Positions 26,621 through 35,852 of a stretch of 64,000 nt of DNA are shown piece by piece; the first letter of the stretch is position 1; each line of letters starts with the position of its first letter. This DNA comes from Kiritimatiellia bacterium (GTDB lineage: Bacteria > Verrucomicrobiota > Kiritimatiellia > UBA8416 > YA12-FULL-48-11), in NCBI GenBank assembly GCA_028716365.1, contig JAQUPZ010000002.1, positions 372,001 to 436,000 on the forward strand. The letters run 5' to 3'. The notes beneath the pieces are model-generated. The model did not search any database and had not been told where the DNA came from. It worked only from the letters and a program-made list of their open reading frames with translations. The position numbers were made by a program, and so were the translations under genes.

Positions 26621-27298
26621 ATGAATCGTTCTCTGAAATTTGTCATAATTTTAATGATCATTTTTTCTTTCCCTATGTTCATCTACTGTGAATCTCTGAC
26701 GAACACCTTCTTTGTCGCTTTCGACCTCGAAACAACCGGTTTTAGTTCACTATCGGATCGAATTGTTGAAATCGCCGCAATCAAATTCAAAAATGGCGTA
26801 GTTGTTGAAGGCAGAAAATGGTTGATAAATCCCGGAATCCCCATACCCGAATCCGCTGTAAATGTGCATGGCATTACCGACAAGATGGTAAGAAAATGTC
26901 CCTCTTTTAAAGATACCCTCCCTGAGTTTGCCGCTTTCATTGAAAAGAGTATTCTCGTTGCCCACAATGCCGAATTTGACATGAGATTTATCATGGCCGA
27001 AACTCAAAGAAACAATTTTGTTTTTCCGGAAAATATAGTTATCGACAATTTGAAGCTGGCGCGACGATCTTTCCCTGATGCCGGTTCTTACGATCTGAAA
27101 AGCCTTGCTGACCGGCTTGGAATAGATGAAGGAAAGAGTCATCGCGCTTTGAGTGACAGTAGAACCCTGATGAAGGTCTTTATAGCTGGATTGAAAAAAT
27201 TCCCTTCCGAGACAAGTCTTGAACAGCTGATTGAAATTGCCGATACCCAAAACAGGAAAAAACGTATAGAAAAATCTGTCGAGAAACAGTCCCGTTAA
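26621..27298 (+). CDS. Exported DnaQ-like 3'-5' exonuclease
   Basis: The C-terminal 190 residues are a DEDDh exonuclease domain (D35-L-E-T-T-G, H-N-A-E-F-D, and S-H-R-A-L-S-D with the catalytic His), like PolC/DnaQ proofreading enzymes. Unusually, the domain is preceded by a hydrophobic 20-residue segment (F-V-I-I-L-M-I-I-F-S-F) and Y-C-E-S-L, resembling a signal peptide or membrane anchor. If used, the enzyme would act outside the cytoplasm. The start at the ATG 26621 is uncertain (GTG at 26600 is in frame); neither has a clear ribosome-binding site. It ends 4 bases from the convergent larE. Confidence 0.8.
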   Translation: MNRSLKFVIILMIIFSFPMFIYCESLTNTFFVAFDLETTGFSSLSDRIVEIAAIKFKNGVVVEGRKWLINPGIPIPESAVNVHGITDKMVRKCPSFKDTLPEFAAFIEKSILVAHNAEFDMRFIMAETQRNNFVFPENIVIDNLKLARRSFPDAGSYDLKSLADRLGIDEGKSHRALSDSRTLMKVFIAGLKKFPSETSLEQLIEIADTQNRKKRIEKSVEKQSR

Positions 27299-27302
27299 TG
27301 GT

Positions 27303-28139
27303 TTATGATCCACTTGCAGAAGCATGAAGGGGCTCATTCATACTGCCGGTCCGATAACCTTCAAGATCAACAGCGACGTACGAGAAACCTGCCTTCCGGG
27401 CATAAGTTATTATTTTCCGTCTTATTTTACCCTCCAATATCTTTCTAATTTCATATGGTTCAACTTCAATACGGGCAATTTCGCCATGATGCCTGACGCG
27501 GACCTGCCGGAATCCGGATTTACGGAGCATATTTTCTATCACATCAACAGAACGCAGTTTCTCCCGGGTTATCTGCGATCCGTATGGAAAACGTGAAGCC
27601 AGACAGGCAAGTGACGGTTTATCAGCCGTCGGTAATCCCATTCTTCCGGAAAAATATCTGATTTCTTTTTTACCCAGGCCTGCCTTAAGCAAAGGGCTGA
27701 TGACCTTCAATTCCTTGAGAGCTTTACGTCCCGGCCTGTAGTCTTTCAGATCATCGGCATTACTGCCATCAGCAACCACCTTGATACCGTATTTTTGCGC
27801 AACATCTCTGACAATTTTGAATAATTCACGTTTGCAATAATAACAACGATTTACAGGATTGTCGGCAAAACCCGGTATTTTCAGCTCATTCGAAACAACA
27901 ATCTTTTGCCTGATGCCAAGACGTTCAGCCAGTCTTTTCGCAGACTTCTGCTCACGCGCCGGATATGTAGGTGATAAAGCCGTAATCAGCAACACTCTTT
28001 TCCCCAACTCTTCCCTGGCAACTGCGGCCAGGAATGTACTGTCAACTCCGCCGGAAAAAGCTATGGCGATACCACCTGTATTTCTCAATATCCTGCGTAA
28101 TTCTTTCATTTTCTGACTGGCGGTCACGTGGACTTCCAT
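27303..28139 (-). CDS. larE: ATP-dependent sulfur transferase LarE
   Basis: LarE makes the dithiolated precursor of the nickel-pincer nucleotide (NPN) cofactor. The PP-loop S-G-G-V-D-S (29-34) adenylates the substrate. Three cysteines, C99 and C102 (C-Y-Y-C) and C179 (A-C-L-A-S-R-F), fit the [4Fe-4S]-type LarE known from Thermotoga rather than the sacrificial single-Cys type of Lactobacillus. Length 278 is normal. No larA, larB or larC lies in the window, so the rest of the pathway must be elsewhere. Confidence 0.93.
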   Translation of the reverse strand: MEVHVTASQKMKELRRILRNTGGIAIAFSGGVDSTFLAAVAREELGKRVLLITALSPTYPAREQKSAKRLAERLGIRQKIVVSNELKIPGFADNPVNRCYYCKRELFKIVRDVAQKYGIKVVADGSNADDLKDYRPGRKALKELKVISPLLKAGLGKKEIRYFSGRMGLPTADKPSLACLASRFPYGSQITREKLRSVDVIENMLRKSGFRQVRVRHHGEIARIEVEPYEIRKILEGKIRRKIITYARKAGFSYVAVDLEGYRTGSMNEPLHASASGS

Positions 28140-28233
28140 TCTTTTTTGCTTTCTAAAACTGATTAATCATTATAGTCTTATGCACATTCAGTGGGCAAAT
28201 TGTTTTGACAAGTATATTTGAGGCAACTTCAAA

Positions 28234-29208
28234 ATGACCAGCGTTTCTGTAGTGGTACCGGTTTACAATGAAGCGGAGAATGTCCCCATTCTCTGCGAGA
28301 AACTCAATGAAGTCCTGTCAAAACTCAACCGTTCATATGAAGCAGTCCTGATTGACGACGGCAGTTCAGACGATTCATGGGAAGAACTTCTGAAATGTAT
28401 CAGAAAATATAAGCACTTTCGCCTGATAAAGTTCCGCCGCAATTTCGGCCAGACCGCCGCCATGAGCGCCGGATTCAGGGAATCGAAGGGAGATATCATT
28501 ATCACTCTTGATGCCGACCTCCAGAATAACCCTGAAGATATTCCAAAGATACTGGAACGAATGGAGCAAGGTTTCGATGTCGTCAGCGGTTGGCGCAAGG
28601 ACCGTAAGGATCCCTTTATAAACCGGCGATTGCCTTCTATCCTTGCCAACTGGCTTATCAGCACAATCACCGGCGTTCCCCTTCACGATTATGGCTGTAC
28701 GCTCAAAGGTTATCGTCGGGAAATCATAAAAAATCTTGATCTTTATGGTGAAATGCATCGTTTTATACCCGCCCTGGCAAGCTGGGTCGGTGGTACCATT
28801 GACGAGATCCCCGTGGATCATCATCCGCGCAGATTCGGCAAATCCAAGTATGGTATTTCCCGGACCGTCAGAGTTGTCCTTGATCTTATAACAGTAAAAT
28901 TTCTATTGAAATACAGCACAAGACCGATACAGATATTCGGAAAAATAGGTTTGTCATTCGGAGCCATTGGAACCGTATTGCTGCTGATGATGACAGTGTT
29001 CCACCTGCTCTACAAGGCTGGTATAGGGACTGAAGCCATGGCAAAACTGATTAAAAGTCCTTTCTGGGTGATGACTTCGTTTATGCTTATTTTCTTTGGC
29101 GTCCAGTTCCTGAGCATGGGACTTCTGGCTGAGATCCAGATTCGGACATACCACGAATCCCAGAACAAGCCAATATATGTAATCAAAGAGATCGTCGAGT
29201 CTACCTGA
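28234..29208 (+). CDS. Family 2 glycosyltransferase (GtrB/DPM-like)
   Basis: This membrane-anchored glycosyltransferase probably makes a polyprenyl-phosphate sugar. The GT-A domain starts with V-V-P-V-Y-N-E-A-E-N and D-D-G-S-S-D-D; D-A-D-L-Q-N-N-P-E-D is the metal-binding region. Two C-terminal transmembrane helices (about residues 235-258 and 268-292) match the GtrB group. The sugar donor is unknown. A TTGACA box stands upstream at 28204, but no good -10 is spaced to it. The CPBP protease gene follows 12 bases later. Confidence 0.9.
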   Translation: MTSVSVVVPVYNEAENVPILCEKLNEVLSKLNRSYEAVLIDDGSSDDSWEELLKCIRKYKHFRLIKFRRNFGQTAAMSAGFRESKGDIIITLDADLQNNPEDIPKILERMEQGFDVVSGWRKDRKDPFINRRLPSILANWLISTITGVPLHDYGCTLKGYRREIIKNLDLYGEMHRFIPALASWVGGTIDEIPVDHHPRRFGKSKYGISRTVRVVLDLITVKFLLKYSTRPIQIFGKIGLSFGAIGTVLLLMMTVFHLLYKAGIGTEAMAKLIKSPFWVMTSFMLIFFGVQFLSMGLLAEIQIRTYHESQNKPIYVIKEIVEST

Positions 29209-29220
29209 GTAACATAACTC

Positions 29221-30093
29221 ATGTTTGAGACAATTGATATCGATGCCATTCCACTACCCCAGGCAATATTGGTTTTTCTGGCGGACCCGCTGGTCCTTTT
29301 GTGTATAGCAATCGATCTATTGATGCTTATTTACCTCATGCGCAATCCTCCCGACTGGCGACACCGAGCAGAAAAGCTGAATTCCCGCCCATGGTCAGTC
29401 CGCGAGGCCGAAACCATGCTCTTAGCAATCATCATGTTTATACTGGCCGGCAGAACGGTGATTTCAACATTATATGACCTTGGCAAGATTCAGGAAGACA
29501 AGGTCGAATCCTGGATCCTTGTAACTCAAACAATTTTATTCCACTTGCCCGTTATTGCGCTGGTTATTGCGCTGCTCATAAGAAATAGAACAATAAGCAC
29601 AGGAATTCTCGGGTACCAGCCGCGCGACATCATCTCAGCCCTGCGCCGTGGCGCTGTTTTCTGCCTTGCAGCACTTCCAATAGTCGGCTTTGCCTCATTG
29701 ATCCAGAATCATTTTCTTACAAAAGCAGGCTTTATGAACGAACCTCAATATGTTATTGAACTTTTTAATAATCCGGGACCTCTTTCGATGAAGGTATACC
29801 TGATTATTGTAACCATCATAACTGCACCCATTGCTGAAGAATTTATCTTCAGGGGCATCGGTATTTCCGTATTCGCTGATAAAATAGGCATGAAGTGGTC
29901 TGTATTTCTGATATCAATTGCTTTCGCCACCATCCATTTCAATCTTTACTCATTCGTGCCGCTTTTCACCATTGCAATGGCGTTCTCGATTGCATACATC
30001 TATACCGGTTCCCTGCTTGTATCAGTCTGCATGCACAGTGTGTTCAACACCTTGAACATCATCGCACTTGTTCTGTCCGGACAGAATATATAA
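29221..30093 (+). CDS. CPBP-family intramembrane metalloprotease
   Basis: This polytopic protease of the CAAX-prenyl-protease/bacteriocin-processing family has 290 residues and about seven hydrophobic segments. The catalytic motif is A-P-I-A-E-E-F-I-F-R-G (E206, E207, R211), followed by A-T-I-H-F-N with the metal-binding His and a last helix with H-S-V-F-N. Substrate unknown. It lies between a glycosyltransferase and mtnA, probably co-transcribed with the former. Confidence 0.9.
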   Translation: MFETIDIDAIPLPQAILVFLADPLVLLCIAIDLLMLIYLMRNPPDWRHRAEKLNSRPWSVREAETMLLAIIMFILAGRTVISTLYDLGKIQEDKVESWILVTQTILFHLPVIALVIALLIRNRTISTGILGYQPRDIISALRRGAVFCLAALPIVGFASLIQNHFLTKAGFMNEPQYVIELFNNPGPLSMKVYLIIVTIITAPIAEEFIFRGIGISVFADKIGMKWSVFLISIAFATIHFNLYSFVPLFTIAMAFSIAYIYTGSLLVSVCMHSVFNTLNIIALVLSGQNI

Positions 30094-30141
30094 TTCCTCA
30101 TTACTATTCTTATATAAGTTCAATCTTTTCACTTGAACCCT

Positions 30142-31236
30142 ATGCCGCAACTTCCTACCCTCCCGAATATGTCGGTTCCAAAAACGATTGAATGGATCTC
30201 GCAAAGCCGTAAACGTCTGGTGCCCGGACGCATAAGGATGATTGATCAGACCCTTCTTCCCAACAAACTTGTTTTCCTGGAGATAGCCGACGTTAAAAAG
30301 GTATGGCACGCAATTAAAACACTGCAAGTCAGAGGTGCGCCCGCCATCGGTATTGCAGCAGCCATGGGCGTTGCTGTTGCCGTTCAGAACAGCAAAGCCA
30401 AATCGGGCATGCAATTGGCCAGAGAGGTATGCAAAGCCACAGATTATCTTGCCACATCCCGTCCCACCGCCGTGAACCTTTTTTGGGCATTGAACCGCAT
30501 AAAAAAACTGGCAAATGCCAATACACGGTTGTCACCTGCTGAACTGAAAGAACTGATCGCCTCGACCGCTGTTGCCATAAGGGATGAAGATGCGGCAATG
30601 TGCCGCGCCATCGGGCAATACGGTCTAAAATTTTTGAAAGACGGTTATACTGTACTGACACACTGTAATGCCGGCAGTCTTGCGACGGCCGAATATGGTA
30701 CCGCGCTGGCGCCAATATACACGGCCATAGAACGCGGGATGAAAATCAGAGTCTATGCCGACGAGACTCGCCCCCTGCTTCAGGGTGCACGCTTGACCGC
30801 ATGGGAACTGCAGCAAGCGGGAATCGAAGTAACTCTGATATGCGATAACATGGCTGCACACGTAATGAAACAGCGGCATGTGAACGCCGTATTTGTAGGC
30901 GCCGATCGTATTGCGGCCAACGGCGACACGGCAAATAAAATCGGGACCTATGGTGTGGCACTGCTCGCAAAGGCACACAAAATACCCTTCTATGTCTTTG
31001 CCCCAACATCCACATTCGATCTTTCACTAAAGAAAGGATCAGAAATTCCCATCGAGGAAAGACCTGCAGGAGAAATCACAAAAGGTTTTGGCAAATGTAT
31101 TGCGCCAAAAGGAATAAAAGTTTATGCCCCGGCTTTCGATATAACTCCTGCAGAATTGATAACCGCCATAGTGTGCGAAAAAGGCATCGCCAAACCGGAT
31201 TTCTCCAAATCTCTGCCTGGTTATGTGCAGGCATAA
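30142..31236 (+). CDS. mtnA: S-methyl-5-thioribose-1-phosphate isomerase
   Basis: It converts methylthioribose-1-phosphate to the ribulose isomer in methionine salvage. The eIF2B-like fold is marked by V-R-G-A-P-A-I-G-I-A, T-H-C-N-A-G-S-L-A, R-P-L-L-Q-G-A-R-L and G-A-D-R-I-A-A-N-G-D-T-A-N-K-I-G. Length 364. The ATG at 30142 is preferred over an in-frame TTG at 30133; ATG at 30169 is a further option. Together with mtnP (51040-51921) it shows methionine salvage in this organism. Confidence 0.95.
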   Translation: MPQLPTLPNMSVPKTIEWISQSRKRLVPGRIRMIDQTLLPNKLVFLEIADVKKVWHAIKTLQVRGAPAIGIAAAMGVAVAVQNSKAKSGMQLAREVCKATDYLATSRPTAVNLFWALNRIKKLANANTRLSPAELKELIASTAVAIRDEDAAMCRAIGQYGLKFLKDGYTVLTHCNAGSLATAEYGTALAPIYTAIERGMKIRVYADETRPLLQGARLTAWELQQAGIEVTLICDNMAAHVMKQRHVNAVFVGADRIAANGDTANKIGTYGVALLAKAHKIPFYVFAPTSTFDLSLKKGSEIPIEERPAGEITKGFGKCIAPKGIKVYAPAFDITPAELITAIVCEKGIAKPDFSKSLPGYVQA

Positions 31237-31257
31237 GGCAACAAGCGCTTTGCTAAA

Positions 31258-34200
31258 TTAAAATCGATTGTGTCGTTCTATACGAAGAATTTGATATGCC
31301 GCCATCCCTGCTCCAACATCGGGAAGATCAAGCCCGTTCAACTGGGTCAGTCTTGGCAGATTCAGATTCCGCAACAACTTGCCCGGATCATCCATTTTGT
31401 CAATATTCAGTTCTTCGATAGGCATTTCCCTGAGCAGAGAATAGTCACTTACACTGGTTTTCTGTAAAGACAGTTTTTTAATTGGAAGACCTGCGAGAGG
31501 GCTGATATCAAAAATCTTTGTATTTGCGAAATTAAGGTCTTCCATCTCGCCCATGTCCTTCAATGCCGACAAACTTGTTACATCCGTTCCGCTGATATCG
31601 AGTTGTTCCAGTTTCTTTCCAGCCAGAAGAGTCATATCAAAAAAACGGGTATTGGCAACAGACAACTCGGTTAGTTCAAGTTTCTTCAGTACAGAAAAAT
31701 CCTTCGTACGTGCCCCGCTTATATCCAGGGATTTGATATTCATGTTTGCAAGGAAAGAAATATCCTGAATTCCAGTGCCACCGACACCAAGTTCTTCCAG
31801 TTGCATTTTTTTTAAAGAACCAAAGTCCTTGAACTGCGTCCCATTAACCTTAAGACTCTTTAATTGCAAATCCGCTACAGGTCCGAAATCAAGCACTTTT
31901 GTATAGCTGATATTCAGTGACTCAAGCGGCAATCCCTTCAGGCAGGAAATGTCTTTTACGTTCGTATTGCTCACGTCCAGACGCTTTAACGATGACATCT
32001 TCTTGATTGCAGAAATATCATTGACCCTGAAGTTGCGAATACGGAGAGATTCGAGACGAAAATACTTCAAGGCAGAAACATCCTTGAGCATGCCCTGTTC
32101 CAGGGTACTCCAGTAAATACAGTTTAAAGATTTGAGTTCCGGTAACGCTGCAAATGCCGCTATGTCTTCCAGAACGCCTGATTGGACCGTAACTTCAACA
32201 GCCTGCCCCTGTTTATTATTCTCGATCCGGACATCATCCCTGGTCAACTTTGTGTTTTTTTTTAAGAATGCGTTCACAACTGCATTCACGTCACCCTTAA
32301 TCGCGGCCAATTCACCCGGAAGCGGTATGTCCAAATTTTGTTCAGTATCAGAAGGAGAAGGTCTGACACCTGTGCCGGGACTGGCAGGAGTTGAATCAGA
32401 CAAAGCTCCTAATATGGCTTCAGCTTCTTTTACAAACCTGGTGTTACTGTAATCTCTGCGATACTTTTCAATCATGTCTGCAACTTTCCTCTGTTGTGGA
32501 AGAGGAATAGCTTTCTCGGTGACAATTTTCAACCATGCGTCTTTGTCAAACGGACCCACATTATATCCCAGTGATCTCAACAACAATGCCAGCGCCCGCT
32601 CGGCATCTTCGTCAGCCAGCTTCTTTTCGGATTCATCCGTTACGGCAATCAACTTTTCTCCCAAAACAGTATTCACCGCGCCAAAATATCTCTTCGCGTG
32701 TCCATACGCTTTGGATGAAAGAGCCATCAGGCCCTTTACGAGCGCAACCTCCGGAAGACTGTCCTGCCCCATGCGCTTTAACTTCTCGCCTGGAGTCAAA
32801 CTGCTGACATCAAAATCAACCTGCCGTGATGCCGCACCACGCGCGGCAAGCTGTTGAACACCATTAACCCGCCCCCCGCTGACCCCGGAGACTGTTAACG
32901 TCATCGGACCATTATTCAGACTGACGGTGATTTCCTGTCCGACCTGACCCGAAAAGGAATCCAGAATTTTGTTGTCGATCGCTATCGCACTCTCCAATAA
33001 AGATGTAAATTCCCTGATTTCTTTCTCCTTTGAAGCCAATTCCGGAAGCTTGGTGGCTTCGACAGCTTCATTATACGCAGCCATGACCCCGTCAGAAATC
33101 AGCTTGGATATCAAGCGATCCGTCAGCTCGGTCCATTTCCGGGCAACAAGCGCATCGGACTGTTTCTGTTCTTCTTCTGCCATCTTCTGTCTATGGCGAA
33201 CACCCTTTGCCATCTGTCTGCGCTGTTCTTCTGTTTCTTTGGCCAGTCTTCGTGAATAGGCCAGAAAAACATTACATGCCTTGTCATATTCCTTGTTATC
33301 AATGAAAGATTTTGCTTCGTCTTTCAACCTGCCAAGAATATTTTCTATCTCATTCTCCTGTTCCCGGTTTAATTTCTTTATTTCATCTTCTGCCATCAGA
33401 GAATACTTGGTCCCTTTGGTCTCCTTTGCGACTTTTTCAAACCGGACCTTGATTTCCGTATAATTGCCTTTGTTCTCGCTGGCCCATTTTTTCGCAAACT
33501 CAAACATCTCCATCGCAGTTTGTTCGGGTGAAGGCGTTTGAGGATGTTTCACATCTATTGACCCCGGATGAACTCTCTTTCCGGGAAGAGTCTGTTCTGG
33601 AACAGGTTGCCGTGGTTTGTTCGCATGGACATACCACATGACTCCTGCGGCAATAAATGCCAGTATAAGGACAACAAAAAAACCCAGGAATGGCGAAGAT
33701 GTTTTTTCCGTCTTCTGCTGAATCTTTGATGTGTGAGCATGATCCTGCAGAGTACGCCGCTTGCTTCTACTGATCGTACTGGCACCTTCTGGCAATGCAG
33801 GTCCGGCCGGTACCCTTCCCTTCTTTACCCTGGAAATATCGACACGAACCGCCGCCCAGTCTGCCGGTCTGCCATTCTTGTCCTTTGCCAGCATCTTTTC
33901 AATCAGCCAGCACAATGGCTTGGACAATTTCGGATTGGTATCCAGCGGATCCTCAACTGTCGCATTTCCAGCCTGCATCTCCATTATCTCGCCATCCGCA
34001 TTCCCTTCGAAAAGGATCTTGCCGGTAACAAGATGATAAAGCATCGCTCCAAGGGAATAGATATCCGCACGACAGTCAAGATCACCATCCCCCCTCGCCT
34101 GTTCCGGAGACATGTACGCCGGAGTACCCATGACATACTCATCTTCCTGTCGCGTACTCATGGCTGAAATCGTACGTGCCAGACCAAGGTCAGCCACCTT

Positions 34201-34641
34201 GACCGTTCCATCAGAATCAATGATGATGTTGTCCGGTTTTATGTCGCAATGAATGATGCTTTCCTTGTTCCACGCATAATCAAGAGCATCAGCAACAGAA
34301 TCAACAACCAGCAGTGCATCCTCTTCGGACAATATACTCTTTCGCCTGAGCCAGTCGCCAACCGTGTAACCGGCCACATATTCCATGACGATGTAATATT
34401 GGTTGTTTTCGGCGTTGACATCGTAAACCTGAATGATCCCCGAATGCTTCAACTTGGCCGCCGACTTTGCCTCCTTGAGAAACCGCTCTATGTCGGCAAC
34501 ATCCCTGGCCATTCGCGAGGAAAGAACCTTTATAGCAACTATTCGATCCAGCGATAGTTGCCGGGCTTTCCAGACAGTGGCCATGCCACCCTGTCCAAGA
34601 CATTCGAGTATTTCAAATCCTGTTATTTGCAGCTGGCTCAT
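31258..34641 (-). CDS. Transmembrane Ser/Thr protein kinase with C-terminal leucine-rich repeats, 1127 aa
   Basis: The cytoplasmic N-terminal half is a PknB/Stk-type kinase: G-Q-G-G-M-A-T-V P-loop (16-23), K38, E57, H-C-D-I-K-P-D-N (131-138, D133 catalytic; the Arg of HRD is Cys, a non-RD kinase), D-L-G (151-153) and G-T-P-A-Y-M-S-P-E (172-180). One transmembrane helix spans about 317-338. The outer part has charged coiled-coil-like stretches, then from about residue 845 a run of roughly eleven 21-residue leucine-rich repeats (pattern L-x-x-L-x-x-x-x-T-x-x-x-D). It probably senses or binds an extracytoplasmic partner. The start overlaps the zinc-finger gene stop by 4 bases (coupled), and the Tad operon is divergent upstream. 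Confidence 0.9.
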   Translation of the reverse strand: MSQLQITGFEILECLGQGGMATVWKARQLSLDRIVAIKVLSSRMARDVADIERFLKEAKSAAKLKHSGIIQVYDVNAENNQYYIVMEYVAGYTVGDWLRRKSILSEEDALLVVDSVADALDYAWNKESIIHCDIKPDNIIIDSDGTVKVADLGLARTISAMSTRQEDEYVMGTPAYMSPEQARGDGDLDCRADIYSLGAMLYHLVTGKILFEGNADGEIMEMQAGNATVEDPLDTNPKLSKPLCWLIEKMLAKDKNGRPADWAAVRVDISRVKKGRVPAGPALPEGASTISRSKRRTLQDHAHTSKIQQKTEKTSSPFLGFFVVLILAFIAAGVMWYVHANKPRQPVPEQTLPGKRVHPGSIDVKHPQTPSPEQTAMEMFEFAKKWASENKGNYTEIKVRFEKVAKETKGTKYSLMAEDEIKKLNREQENEIENILGRLKDEAKSFIDNKEYDKACNVFLAYSRRLAKETEEQRRQMAKGVRHRQKMAEEEQKQSDALVARKWTELTDRLISKLISDGVMAAYNEAVEATKLPELASKEKEIREFTSLLESAIAIDNKILDSFSGQVGQEITVSLNNGPMTLTVSGVSGGRVNGVQQLAARGAASRQVDFDVSSLTPGEKLKRMGQDSLPEVALVKGLMALSSKAYGHAKRYFGAVNTVLGEKLIAVTDESEKKLADEDAERALALLLRSLGYNVGPFDKDAWLKIVTEKAIPLPQQRKVADMIEKYRRDYSNTRFVKEAEAILGALSDSTPASPGTGVRPSPSDTEQNLDIPLPGELAAIKGDVNAVVNAFLKKNTKLTRDDVRIENNKQGQAVEVTVQSGVLEDIAAFAALPELKSLNCIYWSTLEQGMLKDVSALKYFRLESLRIRNFRVNDISAIKKMSSLKRLDVSNTNVKDISCLKGLPLESLNISYTKVLDFGPVADLQLKSLKVNGTQFKDFGSLKKMQLEELGVGGTGIQDISFLANMNIKSLDISGARTKDFSVLKKLELTELSVANTRFFDMTLLAGKKLEQLDISGTDVTSLSALKDMGEMEDLNFANTKIFDISPLAGLPIKKLSLQKTSVSDYSLLREMPIEELNIDKMDDPGKLLRNLNLPRLTQLNGLDLPDVGAGMAAYQILRIERHNRF

Positions 34642-35765
34642 CTTTTTCTTCCGTCACCATTGCACGAGGAACATTCCAGAACCCCTTCACCACGACACTC
34701 TTCACAAATCGTATCCTTACTTGTGCCACTGCCCTGACAACGCTTGCAGGTAATGCCTCCCTGTCCGCCACACTTCACACAAAGAGATCTTTCGCCATTT
34801 CCATTACACTTTTTGCACACAAGACTACCTTTACCACGGCATTCCACACAAGCCACAAAACCTGTACCATTACAGTTCTTGCACTTGACATCGCGCTTCG
34901 CCTTCCCTTTTACAAGTCTTCCGTCTTCAGTGACTTCAACCTTCCCTCGAACACATCCCTGGAAAGTACACTTCAGCTCTCCCTGTCCCTTGCATTTACT
35001 GCAATCCACCCGTCCCAGCCCCATGCAGGCCGGGCAAGGCCCAGCCACTGTTTTTTTAACCTGAATAATGTTCTTAACAGAAAGCTTCCCTTCCAAATCC
35101 ACGGGTATCCATGCCGCTCCCGTCTGAACATATTTCCTGCTTTGCTGAAGCGCCGTATAACGGCTCATGCCGCGCCCCATTTTAAATCTTCTTTCATCCA
35201 TGGTGGAAGGTCTCATTACTTTTCCGGTACCACTGCATTTCTGACATGATTTTCCGGCCACTTCGATGTTTGTTGTCTTTCCATCCATGGCTTGTGCTTC
35301 TATCATGAGTCGGCCCGTTCCCCCGCATGCAGGACATTTCCGATCCACCGTCATTCCACCAGTCTCGCTCTTCTTCCTCAGCTCTACAATACGCTCTGAA
35401 CGTTCCCCCTTTACGGCAGGATCTGTCAGCATTTCAAGAGCGGCGGCATTCCTGGCAAAAAGATTCGCAGTTTCGAAATCACCTGTATCGAAAATCTTTT
35501 GAGCCATCTGGATTTCGTTTTCAACTATCGTGGGATCGATAAACTTTACCCTGCCGGAAGAAAGATTGTTTTCAGCCTGACCGCCGGCCGGCTGTTTCGA
35601 CGTTTTCACGACCGGTAGTTTCGCCTTGCAGTGAACGCATGCCTCTTTTCCCTCAGGATTTTCATAACCGCATTCCCGGCAAACAAGAATCCCGGCAAAC
35701 AAGACCGACACAACAAGGAGAAATCCAGCAAAAACAAATACGCTCAGTTTTATGACTGATTTCAT
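34638..35765 (-). CDS. Membrane-anchored zinc-ribbon protein with DnaJ-type Cys repeats
   Basis: A 375-residue protein starts with a hydrophobic helix (5-27, signal or anchor), followed at once by a zinc ribbon (C29-x2-C32 ... C43-x2-C46). The C-terminal half carries at least ten C-x2-C-x-G-x-G units of the DnaJ zinc-finger type but no J domain. Such repeats bind zinc and can bind unfolded polypeptides. Whether it is inside or outside the membrane is unsettled. It overlaps the kinase start by ATGA, implying translational coupling and shared function. Confidence 0.8.
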   Translation of the reverse strand: MKSVIKLSVFVFAGFLLVVSVLFAGILVCRECGYENPEGKEACVHCKAKLPVVKTSKQPAGGQAENNLSSGRVKFIDPTIVENEIQMAQKIFDTGDFETANLFARNAAALEMLTDPAVKGERSERIVELRKKSETGGMTVDRKCPACGGTGRLMIEAQAMDGKTTNIEVAGKSCQKCSGTGKVMRPSTMDERRFKMGRGMSRYTALQQSRKYVQTGAAWIPVDLEGKLSVKNIIQVKKTVAGPCPACMGLGRVDCSKCKGQGELKCTFQGCVRGKVEVTEDGRLVKGKAKRDVKCKNCNGTGFVACVECRGKGSLVCKKCNGNGERSLCVKCGGQGGITCKRCQGSGTSKDTICEECRGEGVLECSSCNGDGRKR

Positions 35766-35786
35766 CTGAAAATATATTACAATAAT

Positions 35787-35834
35787 ACGTCCACAAAGGA
35801 CGTTGGCTGTTACAGTTAAGATAATGATAACTGT
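35787..35834. promoter_or_regulatory. Two inverted repeats in the divergent kinase/Tad intergenic region
   Basis: The 87-base gap between the divergent zinc-finger/kinase pair and the Tad operon holds ACGTCC-acaaa-GGACGT (35787-35803) and ACAGTTA-9-TAACTGT (35812-35834). The second is a 7-bp half-site dyad suited to a dimeric regulator able to control both directions. No such regulator is visible in the window. Confidence 0.35.
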
Positions 35835-35852
35835 TTACATTTTAACGTCAAG

